Assembly (NCBI RefSeq): GCF_001949145.1
Contig: NW_019091484.1
Coordinates: forward strand, 612,643-676,642
DNA from: Acanthaster planci
Lineage: Eukaryota > Echinodermata > Asteroidea > Valvatida > Acanthasteridae
Reading direction: 5' to 3'
DNA: 64,000 nt
Both the position numbers and the translations under genes were made by a program. Shown here piece after piece: positions 29,940 through 41,758 of this stretch. Below the pieces are notes generated by a model. The model was not told the origin of the DNA and searched no databases. It saw nothing but the letters and a program-made list of their open reading frames with translations. Every line of letters starts with the position of its first letter. The first letter of the stretch is position 1.

Positions 29940-32900
29940 TCAGTCTTGTTTAGGTTTCATCTTTGTCTTCATCCACCTCAAGGCCTTGACAAATGAACTC
30001 AGGACTGGAATGCCGACGGGTAGAAACAGAGGTATGTAGATGGCAAATCTGTTCAAGGAAAACCAAAATAAAACATGTTCTTATCAGTTACAATTAATTT
30101 GGAAAACTCCACTTCAAGTCCGCTTGATGAAAAGTTTGGTATTGGATTTTGCCTGTGAACATTTGACAATCGCTGTGTATATTGGTGCTGTCCGATATCT
30201 TGTGAGACAAAAATTGACATGCTTAAGGGGGGGGAAGCAATATTCAAATCGAAATCGAAACCTGTGATAAGTCCTACAGGTCAGCTGTACATGCTTGTAA
30301 CCAATACGCACTCCTCTTCCATGCTATACTCCGTCGTGTAAACCAGTTGCCCATCTGATGCATAATTATGGCTGTAGTTTGTCCGAACATTGGGCACGTC
30401 TAACGGAACATTCCGGTTTTTTTATAACTTACTTCTGATCATCTGGGAAGTAGAGAAGTTCCAGGAGTGAGGGGTCAAAGAAGGCCTTCTCTGAGGCAGC
30501 GATGGCCCTCTTGCTGTCGTGGAAAGCCCTGTATAGGTTGCCTCGCTGGAGGTAGGTGTGGCCCTGCTTAATGGCTGATACCGCCTGATACACCTGAAGA
30601 CAGAAGGAAGATTCCCCGAAGAAGTTAATAAGTCTATCTGTATGTTGGAGTCTCAGCCTTAGTCCATGGGTGTGATGCCATTAGTTCACAGCTTACCAAG
30701 TAAATTGAAATGGTTGTTTAGACATGATGAGACACACATTTAAGCTCGAGATTTTTAAGATTTGCAATAAAAGTACCATTAACTTCTAATAGCACTAAAT
30801 TACTACATTTAGATTACAGCGACTGAATGGAATATTCTGCACTGAAGATCATAAATGTAATGTACAAGTGACATAGCAACCTCCTATTGGCGGCATAAAT
30901 AAGGGAATGAATAGGTGTTTAAGACCAGCTCAGGAGAATGGACTAATGCCCAAGCAGCAGGCAAAGTCATTATCAGTGTTCGTTCTTGGCCAAGTACATA
31001 TTTATTCTCATTCACAAATACCTTTTTATTCAGAGAGTCAAAAGAAGTCAACATATGATGGACTTCCAACGAAATTGTTCGAAAACCTTACTTTAATTTC
31101 TTGAACATCCCCGTCCATTTTATGGTATATTCGTTTTGTAAGTTATCCAATAGAATCCCCTTCCATGAACTTGACGCGCACGTGGCGTGTCACGTGCACA
31201 CAGACTCCTCACCAATCAGACCCGAATAAACTGTTTCATAATCCATGTGCTGGCGCGTGATTTATGCAGCGGGCATTATCACTTCTCAGCGGGCATTATC
31301 AGATGTTAATACACAGTCACATGACGCGTTTCAACCAATAGGAATAGAAAAATTGTCCCAGTTATTTATGAATGCAGTATAACATGCAGGCAATCGTATA
31401 CATTGAACACACCAAACCGTTACTTTTTTCGGGCCTCAACAAAATCAATATCTAGGTTATGTTGTACTTGGAACTGAAGAGACACAATTTTGGCTGCAAA
31501 GTAACTACCACAGAGTTACTCCATGGTTTTGAATCTTAAATCTTCATAACATTTGTAAAATTATCACTGAAACCAAACGTCTGTACAATAAGCCATTTGT
31601 GAGTTAAATTTGAATAAAATCTGGTACACTGAGTTCTTTAAATTCATGTGAACATAACAACTTGACTTCTCCACACTAAAACCACTGTTGCTATACCTTG
31701 TGATTCGGGGCAAGCTTTTGCTTAGTTACATAAGAGACGCCTTGCAACAATACATTGTTCTCAATGGATAAAAACGGCACAAAGGAACCAGTCCATTCCA
31801 GAGTTGGTGGTCGGTATGCGAAAGCTTGCCCCGAATCACGAGGTATAGCAACAGTGTCTTTAGTCTGGGGAATTCAAATTGTTAGGTTTCTGTGCAATCA
31901 GATAACACGGTGTACCAGATTTTATTCAAATTTAACTCGCAAAGGGTTTATTGTGCTGTACCTGATTGGCTATGTCGTCTCGTATGACAATATTCCCAAT
32001 TTGGTTCAACAGCTGAGCCAAAGACACCAGGGTGGAGCTGGCTGTGGCCAGGTTCTCAAGTGTTCGGACTCTCAACAGCACATCATACTCCTACACAAGA
32101 GGTGGGAACCAGACTTTAGACATCCCAAGGCAATAGTTCATTTTATAGCTCCTCTCCCGTTAACAAAGAAAGTAGTGTGTGCACGTGTATAACATCAACA
32201 GATTTGTCTCCCAGAAGTCAAAAATTGACCGTTACATTTTTCCGGGCCACGAATCATGTTTTGTGCACATGTTCCTGTAATGTGTTTTCCTAATACAGAA
32301 CCTTACCTGCATAACCACTCTACCCCAAATTTCAAAAGTGTAATTTTAACAAACTGAAAAACATTTCTCTCTGCAAATCTTCAATTGACTGACGTTTTAT
32401 AAAGACATAAGTAAAACAATATTTCAAAATGACTTCCACAGTTTAATTATATAATTTTCAGAAGAACAGAAGGCACAGTTGCCAAAAACAAGGATACAGA
32501 TTGATATTTTGATGTCAAGGAGTGAAAAAAGACCTCTGGCTGAAGCTGGACTTACCCAATCGGTAATGCCAGTCTTATCAGGTGCCGCCAAAATGACGTT
32601 GTCCTGGATAGCCTATAAACAAAGGAGAATTCCATTCAAATTGTTCAGGCATACTCAGGGATAACACAGGTCTTGTGCAACAGTTATTGTGGGGGCCAAA
32701 AATTCTTGTGGAACGCACCAACGTCGCCACAAACTGATCAAAAAATTTCCTGGCAAAAGAAAACTTGCCAGTGCACAGCGCACGGTGAAGCAAAGTTACA
32801 AATATTAAAAAGTACAGACTGCTTTACCAACAAAATCATTTCAACCAATGGCTTGCTTCGACTTGAAATACTTGTAGCCAAAGACTGGGTTGTGGTAAAT

Positions 32901-35900
32901 GTTACTAGAAAAAAGTAATTGGACGAACAAACTGGCAGGATATATAATATGTGCTGCCCTGAAGCCCCAGCAAAAGGCCCAAGATATCTAGATTATGGGA
33001 CCCAGAGATGTGTGGCCCAACTTGGGGTGTAAGATCTCCAGGAAATGTAAATCGTTGGGATAACCAGGAATGTCAAGAAATTCACAAAGTATTTTCTGTG
33101 CTGAGTGCATTTCTGTGCTGGGCAGAACTCGATCCTGATTCACAGCTTTGAAAGGGGTCAGTGACCAACCTGTTGTGGGATTCCGATAAGCAGTCTTAGC
33201 TGGGCCAGGAACACCTCCATGGCCCGTCGGGTGTCAATCTTGACGGCTAACGGCAAGGAGTCGTTCTCGCTGGGTTTGGGCACGTTGTGGATCATGACGC
33301 CGCCCCAGCGTGGGCTCAGGAAAGCATTGGTGTCCACCGGTTGTCCTAAGGAAAAAAGAAAATAAAATGGAAGGAGAGATTTTAGGAGTTCTGAGGGCAG
33401 CTCAACGCAAAAAAATGTGGCCTGGAACATTTCAAAACTTACAATTTAGTATCGCGATCACAAGCGTGACGTTGTTGTAGCTTAAAACCGTGCCCGCTTT
33501 ATGGAGTGTGGCGATGGAATGTTGGCACTGGAAACACAGCGAAGTTGGCTTATTGGCACTTTGTAGAAAGTGCACACGTATGATCAAGGGTGAGATTAGC
33601 AGAAAATAAAATCATCAGAAGTTTTGGGGGCCCCTAAAGTAGCGTAGGGTTTATGGTATACAAAACTACCCATTTCTTGTTTATAAGTAAAAACATCACA
33701 ACTTCAAAGAAGTTAAAAAACAGTCTAAAAATCATGAAACCAAGAAAATCCTGATAAAAAATCGTGACAAATCTTAATCCTTGTTTGATGCACGACCAAA
33801 CCAGACACCGAACTCACAGAGGGTATCACTCCGATTGAATATATTGTCTTGCAGAGTACAAATTCTTAAATCAGAGTATTTTGGACATGCTTTGATTCAT
33901 ATGCCAACTGTACTTCCATTTTTTTTTTCACTTCATAAAAATTGAAGGTACCATTATCTTCATACTTTTGTGAATATACGATTGGTTTGAAGCCCCCCCA
34001 AAATCCAGTCTTAATATGCTCTGTGATCAACATACCTTTGTTGTCAGTTATGAAGAGAGGTAAATGCCGCGATCGAGGGACGAAGAGAAGAAAGTTCAAA
34101 CTTGGATTGGTTGAAACGTGGGACCCTGAAAAAAAGGCAGCAAAAACAATGATTACTATTCAAATTCGTATTCAAATTCATCTAAACCGCAGGGTTCTTT
34201 CTCAAATTTCTCGATACAATGTATTTTAAATTTCGCAGGCTGACCAAGTTTTGCTTCGACTGGGTTGATGATGAGTGGCAATGCATTCTGGGATAGACGG
34301 TAGCTGTCATCTTCCTCGTTGTGCTTGGGCTTGATGGAGAGACCGGTGAAGTGGAGCACCTGGGAGTTGACGGTGAACTCGGCAAATTCAGAGAGCTTCT
34401 GCAGGAAGGGGTTCAAGTAGGCTGCAGATTGGAGAAAGAAACGATACCAACATGTTAAGACCAGACGCTGGGAGGTTGTACACTTTTGCAACTCAACTGT
34501 GAAATGATTCAAGCTATGTGTCAGAGTGCAACAACTTCTCAAATTCAGAAACCAGTCCAAATATACATGTTTGATTCCTTAACCCCTTCGCTACGGAGGA
34601 CTGCTACTACTGCACCTTTGTGTGAGGATTAGTGCATACCACACATACAGTCTATTCACCATGCAGCTGCTGGTTCAATGGGGCCTGCTGCTGGACAAAG
34701 CCCTCCATTCAGGGCATACCACAGCCCAGCAGACACGGTCAAATAATTTTGCCATGAAGGGGTTAAGTGTTCTTGTTAGGAAATTTGAAAAAAATAAAGG
34801 TTACCTTTTCTCAACATTCATAACTCTAAAACCCTTCATACTTCTTCAAAAATCAATCTGAAAGTTTGGGGGATCTTACAAGACTACATTTTCATCAATC
34901 ATCACTCAATCCATTATCTCCTCTAATATAGGCAGATCTGGTAACCATACCAATGCTATCACTGATCATTTCCATTAGGCCCTACTGATGGTGGTACATG
35001 CTGTGATAACTACCATATAGCACCACTGTTCTGTGACAGTTGCTCTGTACAAAACTCAACTCCACGCTTTCAACCATTAACGGGGGCCACTGGAAATGTC
35101 CCCTGAAACCTTGCTGGATTGTCTATGTGTAAATGTAACCTCAACATTTCAAAATAGACATTTTCAATTCTGAATAGACGACAATGAGATCTGTTTTGTT
35201 CTGCCGGCGAGAGTTGACATAAGGCAATCAGGAAACAGGACTGTGTAAGGACATGTCCGTTCTTCTCAATTCAAGCCAAGGTTTGACGTTGAGACCCACC
35301 TTGGACCGCTTCTTGAATGTTCCACTGAGCATTGAATGTGGCTGGCTGAGGGTTGAGCAGACTGAAGGACAACTCGTAGCCNNNNNNNNNNNNNNNNNNN
35401 NNNNNNNNNNNNNNNNNNNNNNNNNNNNNNNNNNNNNNNNNNNNNNNNNNNNNNNNNNNNNNNNNNNNNNNNNNNNNNNNNNNNNNNNNNNNNNNNNNNN
35501 NNNNNNNNNNNNNNNNNNNNNNNNNNNNNNNNNNNNNNNNNNNNNNNNNNNNNNNNNNNNNNNNNNNNNNNNNNNNNNNNNNNNNNNNNNNNNNNNNNNN
35601 NNNNNNNNNNNNNNNNNNNNNNNNNNNNNNNNNNNNNNNNNNNNNNNNNNNNNNNNNNNNNNNNNNNNNNNNNNNNNNNNNNNNNNNNNNNNNNNNNNNN
35701 NNNNNNNNNNNNNNNNNNNNNNNNNNNNNNNNNNNNNNNNNNNNNNNNNNNNNNNNNNNNNNNNNNNNNNNNNNNNNNNNNNNNNNNNNNNNNNNNNNNN
35801 NNNNNNNNNNNNNNNTGGTGAGGACAGCAGAGATCTCATACTGCGTGCATCAGCAATCCAGGAAAAATACAATCAACCAAAATCTTGTCAAAAGGTGCGG

Positions 35901-38900
35901 ATAAGACCTCATACCTTGTGGACAAGCAACAACCTCCTACCAAGTGCATCAGCACGGTGTCAGCAAATAACAACCAACCAACAATGCCTTCAATTAAAAT
36001 CTGGCCAAGGGGTGTGGACAGCATGTGAAAATCGTAACCTCTCCATTAAGTGGCCCTTCTTGTTTCCTTTTCACAGCCTGAGCCCAAGACCAAAACAGGC
36101 TTCCGGCGAAGACCTAGATCTGGACAAAAGATTCAGGTGTGGTCTCACCTTATCCAGCCGTCGTGCCCCTGCTGCATTCAGATATACTCTTGCCATAGCG
36201 TCCTCATTGGCAAACCTTGTCCGGATGAGGGATGCAACAACAGAATCTGAATTTTGTTCATGACACAACAAATTTAACATTCATTACCATTTGTAGGCTT
36301 GGCACGGGAACTCGCCGTGGAAATTATCAGATGTAAACCAAGGAGGGAGGCCAACAATGATTTGGATGGGGATAGAATGGCTGGTATTAAGTTGGGAAAG
36401 GCTACAACATGAGCCCCAAGAGGTTTTGAGACGGGTTGAGGTTAACAGAAAAATTAATGATAGAAAATCCTGTGGTAAAAACTAAATCGCTGAATAAACC
36501 CAAACAGAAAAGGAAACAGATGAAGACAGCAGACGAAACACAGATAAGGTACATGCTCTCACCTTTCGGTGTTGCCACGGCGACCCTGCCCGTCCCGACA
36601 AAGCTGTCTGTTGAATTGAGGAGACTATATCCTTGTGAAACGAGGTAGATTGTAACCTGGCCGTGTGGAATATCGGAGGATGTACTAAGCCTCCTGTCAA
36701 GTTCTGCAGAAACATTTAGAATGCAATGCTGGAGAATTTCAAGGGTTTTGCTACATTAAAACTAACTTTTCTAAATCTATCAGAATCGAAAGGCTGGATT
36801 TCCAAAGACCTGTGTAAATGTTTCAATACTTCTGATCTCTGCCAATAAAAAACTTCCAAAGGTCTTGATGATGTTCAACGTTAGTTAAAATACAAAGATT
36901 GTGACACAATGTAATATTACTTTTTTGATATTGATTCATTATAAACCTTTCCATCTGGCAATTCAAAACAGGTGACTCCTCTAAGTCAAAGCACATCCCA
37001 GACTCACCTGCTAACGAGGAGCTTGTCCCAAGGACCTCCTGATCTTTGAAGGAGCACAATTTCCAGTCGATGGAGTACTGTATGCTCAATAACGACATCT
37101 GATCTGCTAAAACAAAGAAAAAAAAACTGTCTATGAACTTTAGTTTGGACAAAGAGAGGTTTAGCAAGCCATTTTTCTGTTGCAATTGACTAAGGTTTTG
37201 GCATAATGTGTGAAAATTCCGATCTACACATTTTAGGGATGACCTACCGGGTTTATGAGTCTACGTGGCCTATGTACAAGAAAACTATGCACAGCATTTA
37301 GCCAATGACAGTGCCCCAAACCTGCCAAATCAATATACAACGTACATATCCTACATCTTTTCAAACATACCTGACTGCAACAAAGCATTGAGCTCGGCTT
37401 GGAAGTTGTCAAAGTCTTGTTTTTCTTCCTGAGTCAAGCACGAAATGACGGTGACTGGGATGAGGCAGTTAGTCTGCAAGAAGAAGAAGTGTGGCTTGAA
37501 TGATAAGAAAATTTCTCTTTAATTCTGGACTCAGTTTAAGAACTCATAAACTGCACTTTCCATACTGGATTCACAATATACAAACTGGACTTTCTTTAAG
37601 TTATAATTTGAATTTGTGCTTAACTGAGACAAATTTCACAAGTATCCTTTAAAAAGTCCACAGCGTTGAGGGGATAGCTGGGGCTCCAAAAATCCAAGGT
37701 GGCTTCAACAGCCGACAGAAAAAAATGCATGCTACCGTCACTGCGTGTACATGCAATGTGTATACAAGGGAACATAAAATGAAGTGATTTTCCACCTGTT
37801 TTGTCGGTAACTCCTGTATTTCCTGGTAAGGGAGACTAGCTCTGTATGTTGTTGTTGACAGCCACCATACTGGGATGCCGAAAACCACAGCGATGAAAGC
37901 TACGGCCAAGGCAGCGTACATTGGACTTCGCACATCCTCTGACACATGTGAAAAAAAGAAAAAACATTATCAGTTAAGCTTTTCAAGTTCCAAAGGTCCC
38001 CGTAAAATTCACAACTTGAAACAGCCGCCCCTACATTCTTCGAACATTCTACAAAGAACAAAGAGCAAAGAACTTGTTAAATAATTTCTCCACCATTCCA
38101 TTATCCATTATAAGTATGATGAACAAAATAGTGAATAATGAACAAAACCAACTGAAGCTCTTGAAACAACCTGATTTTCTTAGTTACAGTGTATTCAAAA
38201 TAATCAAAATTTATTACTGATTTCAGAACGTTATTTCAATAAACTGGAAATGACTACAGGCAGATTTGAAATTGAAAGATGTTCAAATTGCTTTGACAAT
38301 TCAAAGAATAGGCCTACGTGCTGTTACACTGGCACACACCAGGAATCACCCTTTTAATACATATCTTATGTGGCACGTCTTCGCCACCATAGATTTCAAA
38401 AGCCACTAGCTACCTGCATGGAAGGAGTGAAAATTGTGAATGAATGAGTACATGTATGTGTACGAGTCTCTGTCTTGTTTTTCTTTCTCTTCCATGTGTT
38501 GATGTTCCTAAAAGGAAAACTCTTAGATAACACTTGGGGGACAACTTGACCCGGGGACAATTTGACTTGGGGACAATTTAACCCGTGGATGACTTGACCC
38601 GGGGACGACTTGACCAGGGTTTCAATTCTGGGGGACGACTTGACTCGGGGACGACTTGACCTAGGGACGACTTGACCCATTTCCTTTATTGAGATGTTAT
38701 AGGCCTAAGACGAAAACAGTGGAAGCAGAATGCATCATTTCTGTCACATTTACATGCACTTGATCCTGTTGATTGATACGGAATAATGCAGCATTACAAA
38801 GTTGATTCCTTCCTCATGAGTCATGGCCTCCACGATCCACCATGCGAGATGCACAGCTTGTACTAGGCCTACGATTAACATGTTATGTCAGTTATGCTGT

Positions 38901-39487
38901 TGGGCTTGATCACATTTGCACCTTGTCAGCTTGTTAATGTTATCCACTGTTCTTCTTCTTCTTGGTACTGCAAACAAACTCCTCAAATGGGATATACTGT
39001 TGCAGGTGTGTCGTGGCCAGTGAATAATAGTGGGCCTCCCTTATAAACGCAGTTAGGTCCATGTTAATTAATTTTGTCTGTAGCATATCAGCTGTAGTTA
39101 CTTGTCGTTAGTACTTGTCAAATATGATGCCATATTTGGCCTGTTTGGCCGAGCCTCGGCCTGCATCACATGTCATACTCATGGTAGTACTACTCGGAGC
39201 TGTAATGTGAAACTTAACTAATGCAGGAGACATAACTCAGGCCTAACAACACTAGCCTCAGCTCAAGCGGCAGGCTAGCCCCACCAGTGTGGCACGGATT
39301 CTCACTCCCGCTCTATCCTTAGCTTAAGCATGTTAAGGAAGGAGCGGGGGTGAGAGTCCGTGCCACACTGGTGGGGCTAGTACTAGTGGCAGGCATATTA
39401 ATAATCATGCAATAATCAAGTGGAATTCACCCACATTCTGCTTTGATTATAATACTAACCGTCGTTGTGAGATTCCTTGTCGCTCAT
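29940..39487 (-). CDS. PIGS: GPI transamidase component PIG-S
   Basis: Subunit of the ER GPI-transamidase complex (with PIGK, PIGT, GPAA1, PIGU) that attaches GPI anchors to proteins. Exons in transcript order: 39487-39460, 37938-37796, 37473-37371, 37106-37008, 36703-36563, 36246-36149, an exon ending at 35300 whose 5' part is lost in the gap at 35382, 34421-34245, 34125-34036, 33345-33170, 32612-32556, 32090-31962, 30593-30433, 30048-29940 (TGA). All visible phases agree. About 530 residues are visible; human PIGS has 555. Diagnostic blocks: the N-terminal membrane segment then [108 protein letters not shown]; then a C-terminal membrane segment ([16 protein letters not shown]) and a short lysine-rich tail. 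The topology, two membrane spans around a large lumenal domain, is as in the family. A MITE lies 10 bases inside the intron after exon 12. Confidence 0.95.
31166..31301. promoter_or_regulatory. E-box pair and tandem 15-mer in a PIGS intron
   Basis: Two CACGTG E-boxes (31179-31184 and 31191-31196) lie 12 bp apart in a partly palindromic GC-rich patch. They are followed by two copies of CAGCGGGCATTATCA (31267-31281, 31287-31301) and CCAAT motifs nearby. It could be an intronic regulatory site or part of an unrecognised repeat. Confidence 0.25.
31587..31952. mobile_element. Foldback MITE, AATAAGCC termini (family T3, copy 2)
   Basis: 366-bp relative of 26670-27021 with the same nested inverted arms (AAAATCTGGTACACTGAGTT / CGGTGTACCAGATTTT, and the TATAGCAACAGTGTC block). 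It lies in a PIGS intron. Its right end is intron position +10 after the donor of exon 31962-32090. Confidence 0.8.
34579..34766. mobile_element. Short TTAA-ended MITE
   Basis: 188 bp bounded by TTAACCCCTTC on the left and GAAGGGGTTAA on the right, an 11-bp perfect inverted terminus that includes the TTAA target. It lies in a PIGS intron and has no coding region. Confidence 0.7.
35382..35815. other. Assembly gap (434 N) inside PIGS
   Basis: Removes the acceptor and first codons of the PIGS exon that ends at 35300. By alignment with human PIGS, only roughly ten to twenty-five codons are lost. Confidence 1.
38531..38680. repeat. 16-bp minisatellite, ACTTGACCCGGGGACG unit
   Basis: About nine degenerate copies of a 16-bp unit in the first PIGS intron, with one interruption (TTTCAATTCTG) near 38630. 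Confidence 0.8.
39275..39380. repeat. Long inverted repeat, 38-bp arms
   Basis: Arms 39275-39312 and 39343-39380 are complementary in 36 of 38 positions (CTAGCCCCACCAGTGTGGCA at the outer end). The 30-base loop can pair further (CTTAAG/TTAAGG). It lies in PIGS intron 1, about 80 bp from exon 1. It is probably a foldback element. Confidence 0.85.
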
Positions 39488-41758
39488 GCTAAAAAGCCGT
39501 AGGCTTTACCACACTGTACACGCCAGAAAATCTCACCTCACAGGGAAGTCGTGTTGCTGAAAATCAGGACAGATTTCTTTGTAGAATATACACGCATTTG
39601 CGTTTTTTTCTGCACAGACTACCTTCAACCAAAGATCCCTTCAACCAATTTCTAACTCTTGGTGGCGCGTTTACTTAAGCGTGTCAATGACTAGATAGAC
39701 TGCGGGCACATCAGCGACTGTATATGTGGCTCTTCACTAGTGTGTGCGCGCTACCTACCTAAGCCAAAGCCTAAAAATGAACACCAATCAGCCGTACTAC
39801 TTGATCACTTTGCAAGTTGCTTGAGGCCGCGACGGAGATTGAACTATAAATTGTTCATTGGTTCAAACATCGATTAAACCAGTCAAAAGACATGCAAGTG
39901 GATGAGTCTTTTGAACAGCTCCGACGTTGAGTAGTTGACCATACCCTAAATAAAACAGGTCATTCTTCCTTGCGTTAGATTAGAAGTTGGACAAATTCAT
40001 AAAAGTGGACTTCGCCCGGACTAGTGCTAGCTGTTGATTTATAGTCTCGGTTACTCGTGACGCAGTTTTGTAGACTTTAAAGTAGGCGAAGGAGGCGTGG
40101 TTTTAATTAAAGACAAGTTCACACCATGCACTTTCGCATGAGAAGTGGTTTTGTTGCCTGCTGCCAGTCTTGAGATAAGACTTGTCTTCATGCCTCGTGG
40201 AAGAAGTTTGGACTTTACTTCCCCCCCTGACTGTCCCTTAAAAAGTCCTCCACACTGAGCCACGATTAACATTAGGCCTAGCATGGTTGTAGCCTTTCAT
40301 TTAAGGCAAGTTTCTACACTGTATTGTGTAATAAAAAATATGCCTTCAGGCCTGTCAGGACATGGCACCCGTAGAAGTACATCCAGACACCATGTACATG
40401 TCATACTTAAATATCACGATCACCACAGTTATGCAAAACAGGTGACATCGTGACGGTGCTGACGTCCTTTGAAACACACCAACCTAGGCTGATTGGAGGA
40501 ATGTCAAGGCTATGCATATAACTTATAAGGCTGTGTAAGCCTGCACCTTGATACAATAAAATTCTTGTTTGTCATTTAAAGCAAACACAAAATTGATGAA
40601 TATTTCCACATGCATTCAACTAAACTGGACCTTAGAGTTGTTCTGTTCATAGGTTTATTACTAGATTTTTCTATTTAAATTCTTTCTTTGCATCCTAAGT
40701 CTTTGTACTGGCTTGCTACTGATACTTGCCAGGCCTTTCTATTCCAGTTGAGTATTAAAAACATACGGAGTAATTGCAGAATATCCCGCCACTCTAAAAA
40801 ACGACCCCTGGAATGACTGGTTACGCGGGTACAAGGTGAAAATCCCTTGAGAAGAGAGTGACACTTTGACCTGTACCTGGCTATGAGGTGGCAGGATATA
40901 CTACAATTGAGCTAAAAACCCCTTGAAGCAAAATAATGAGCGCAGTGGTAGCCGCGGGCCTTAGTCTACAAGTAGGCCTACTACTGCTTCCATTTCCTTG
41001 ATACAGGACTAACCCCACATCAAAAGATTGCCAAGGTACCGGTATTGCATTAGAATGGCCATAGTAGGGGACTCGCATAGAGCCATCTGAACCAGGCTCT
41101 GTCTGAATGTGAGATGATAAACATAATTTTAATTTTATGCGGCCGTGACTTGTCAGAGGTAAATAGGGTGAAGACTTTTGATTGGACTGGCAGTTATCTG
41201 CTTCCTATTGTGTGTTAGATCATATCTACCCACGCTGCAGACGGTACCTCGCTCATGCACAAGTACAGTACCTTAATTTTTGTCATTCAGTTGAACTGTC
41301 TGCTGGCATGAATGTAAGGGACTGAGCGGAATATCTCATTTCTTTTGAATGTTACCCCCAAATTTACTCTGAGCCATTTTGTAGCTTGTATGTTTAATTT
41401 TTACTTTGTTTTTTTTTATTCTTTATTTGTTTTTTTATGGCAAAATTGGAAAGAAAAAAATCTGTGTTTTGCTTGTGAGAAGAAATCATGCGTTGGTTAA
41501 TGTGTGCAGGCAGTTGGAAAATCGTCTTTACTTCCAAGTCTTGCTTTCTTCTCAATACCAGCAATCGTATATTGCACCCAAAAATGCACATCCTCTGGGC
41601 AGTTTTTGGAGAAATTTGTTCGTGATCAAATTAAATATTTCTGTGTTGAGGACTGTGGCTGTAATTTAATTCTCTTTCCTGACAGAAATCCGACCAAAAT
41701 TAAGCAACCCGGAAGTACCTGAGGCTCTCCACCCCTTCCAATCCTGCTACCTGGTAGG
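39488..41758. other. Interval between the divergent PIGS and ACOX3 genes
   Basis: 2.27 kb between two start codons transcribed in opposite directions, so both promoters and 5' UTRs should lie here. There is no obvious TATA box or GC-rich promoter core. An AATAAAATTCTTG stretch (about 40555) looks like the end of some retro-element or simply AT-rich sequence. No exon was recognised. Confidence 0.5.
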
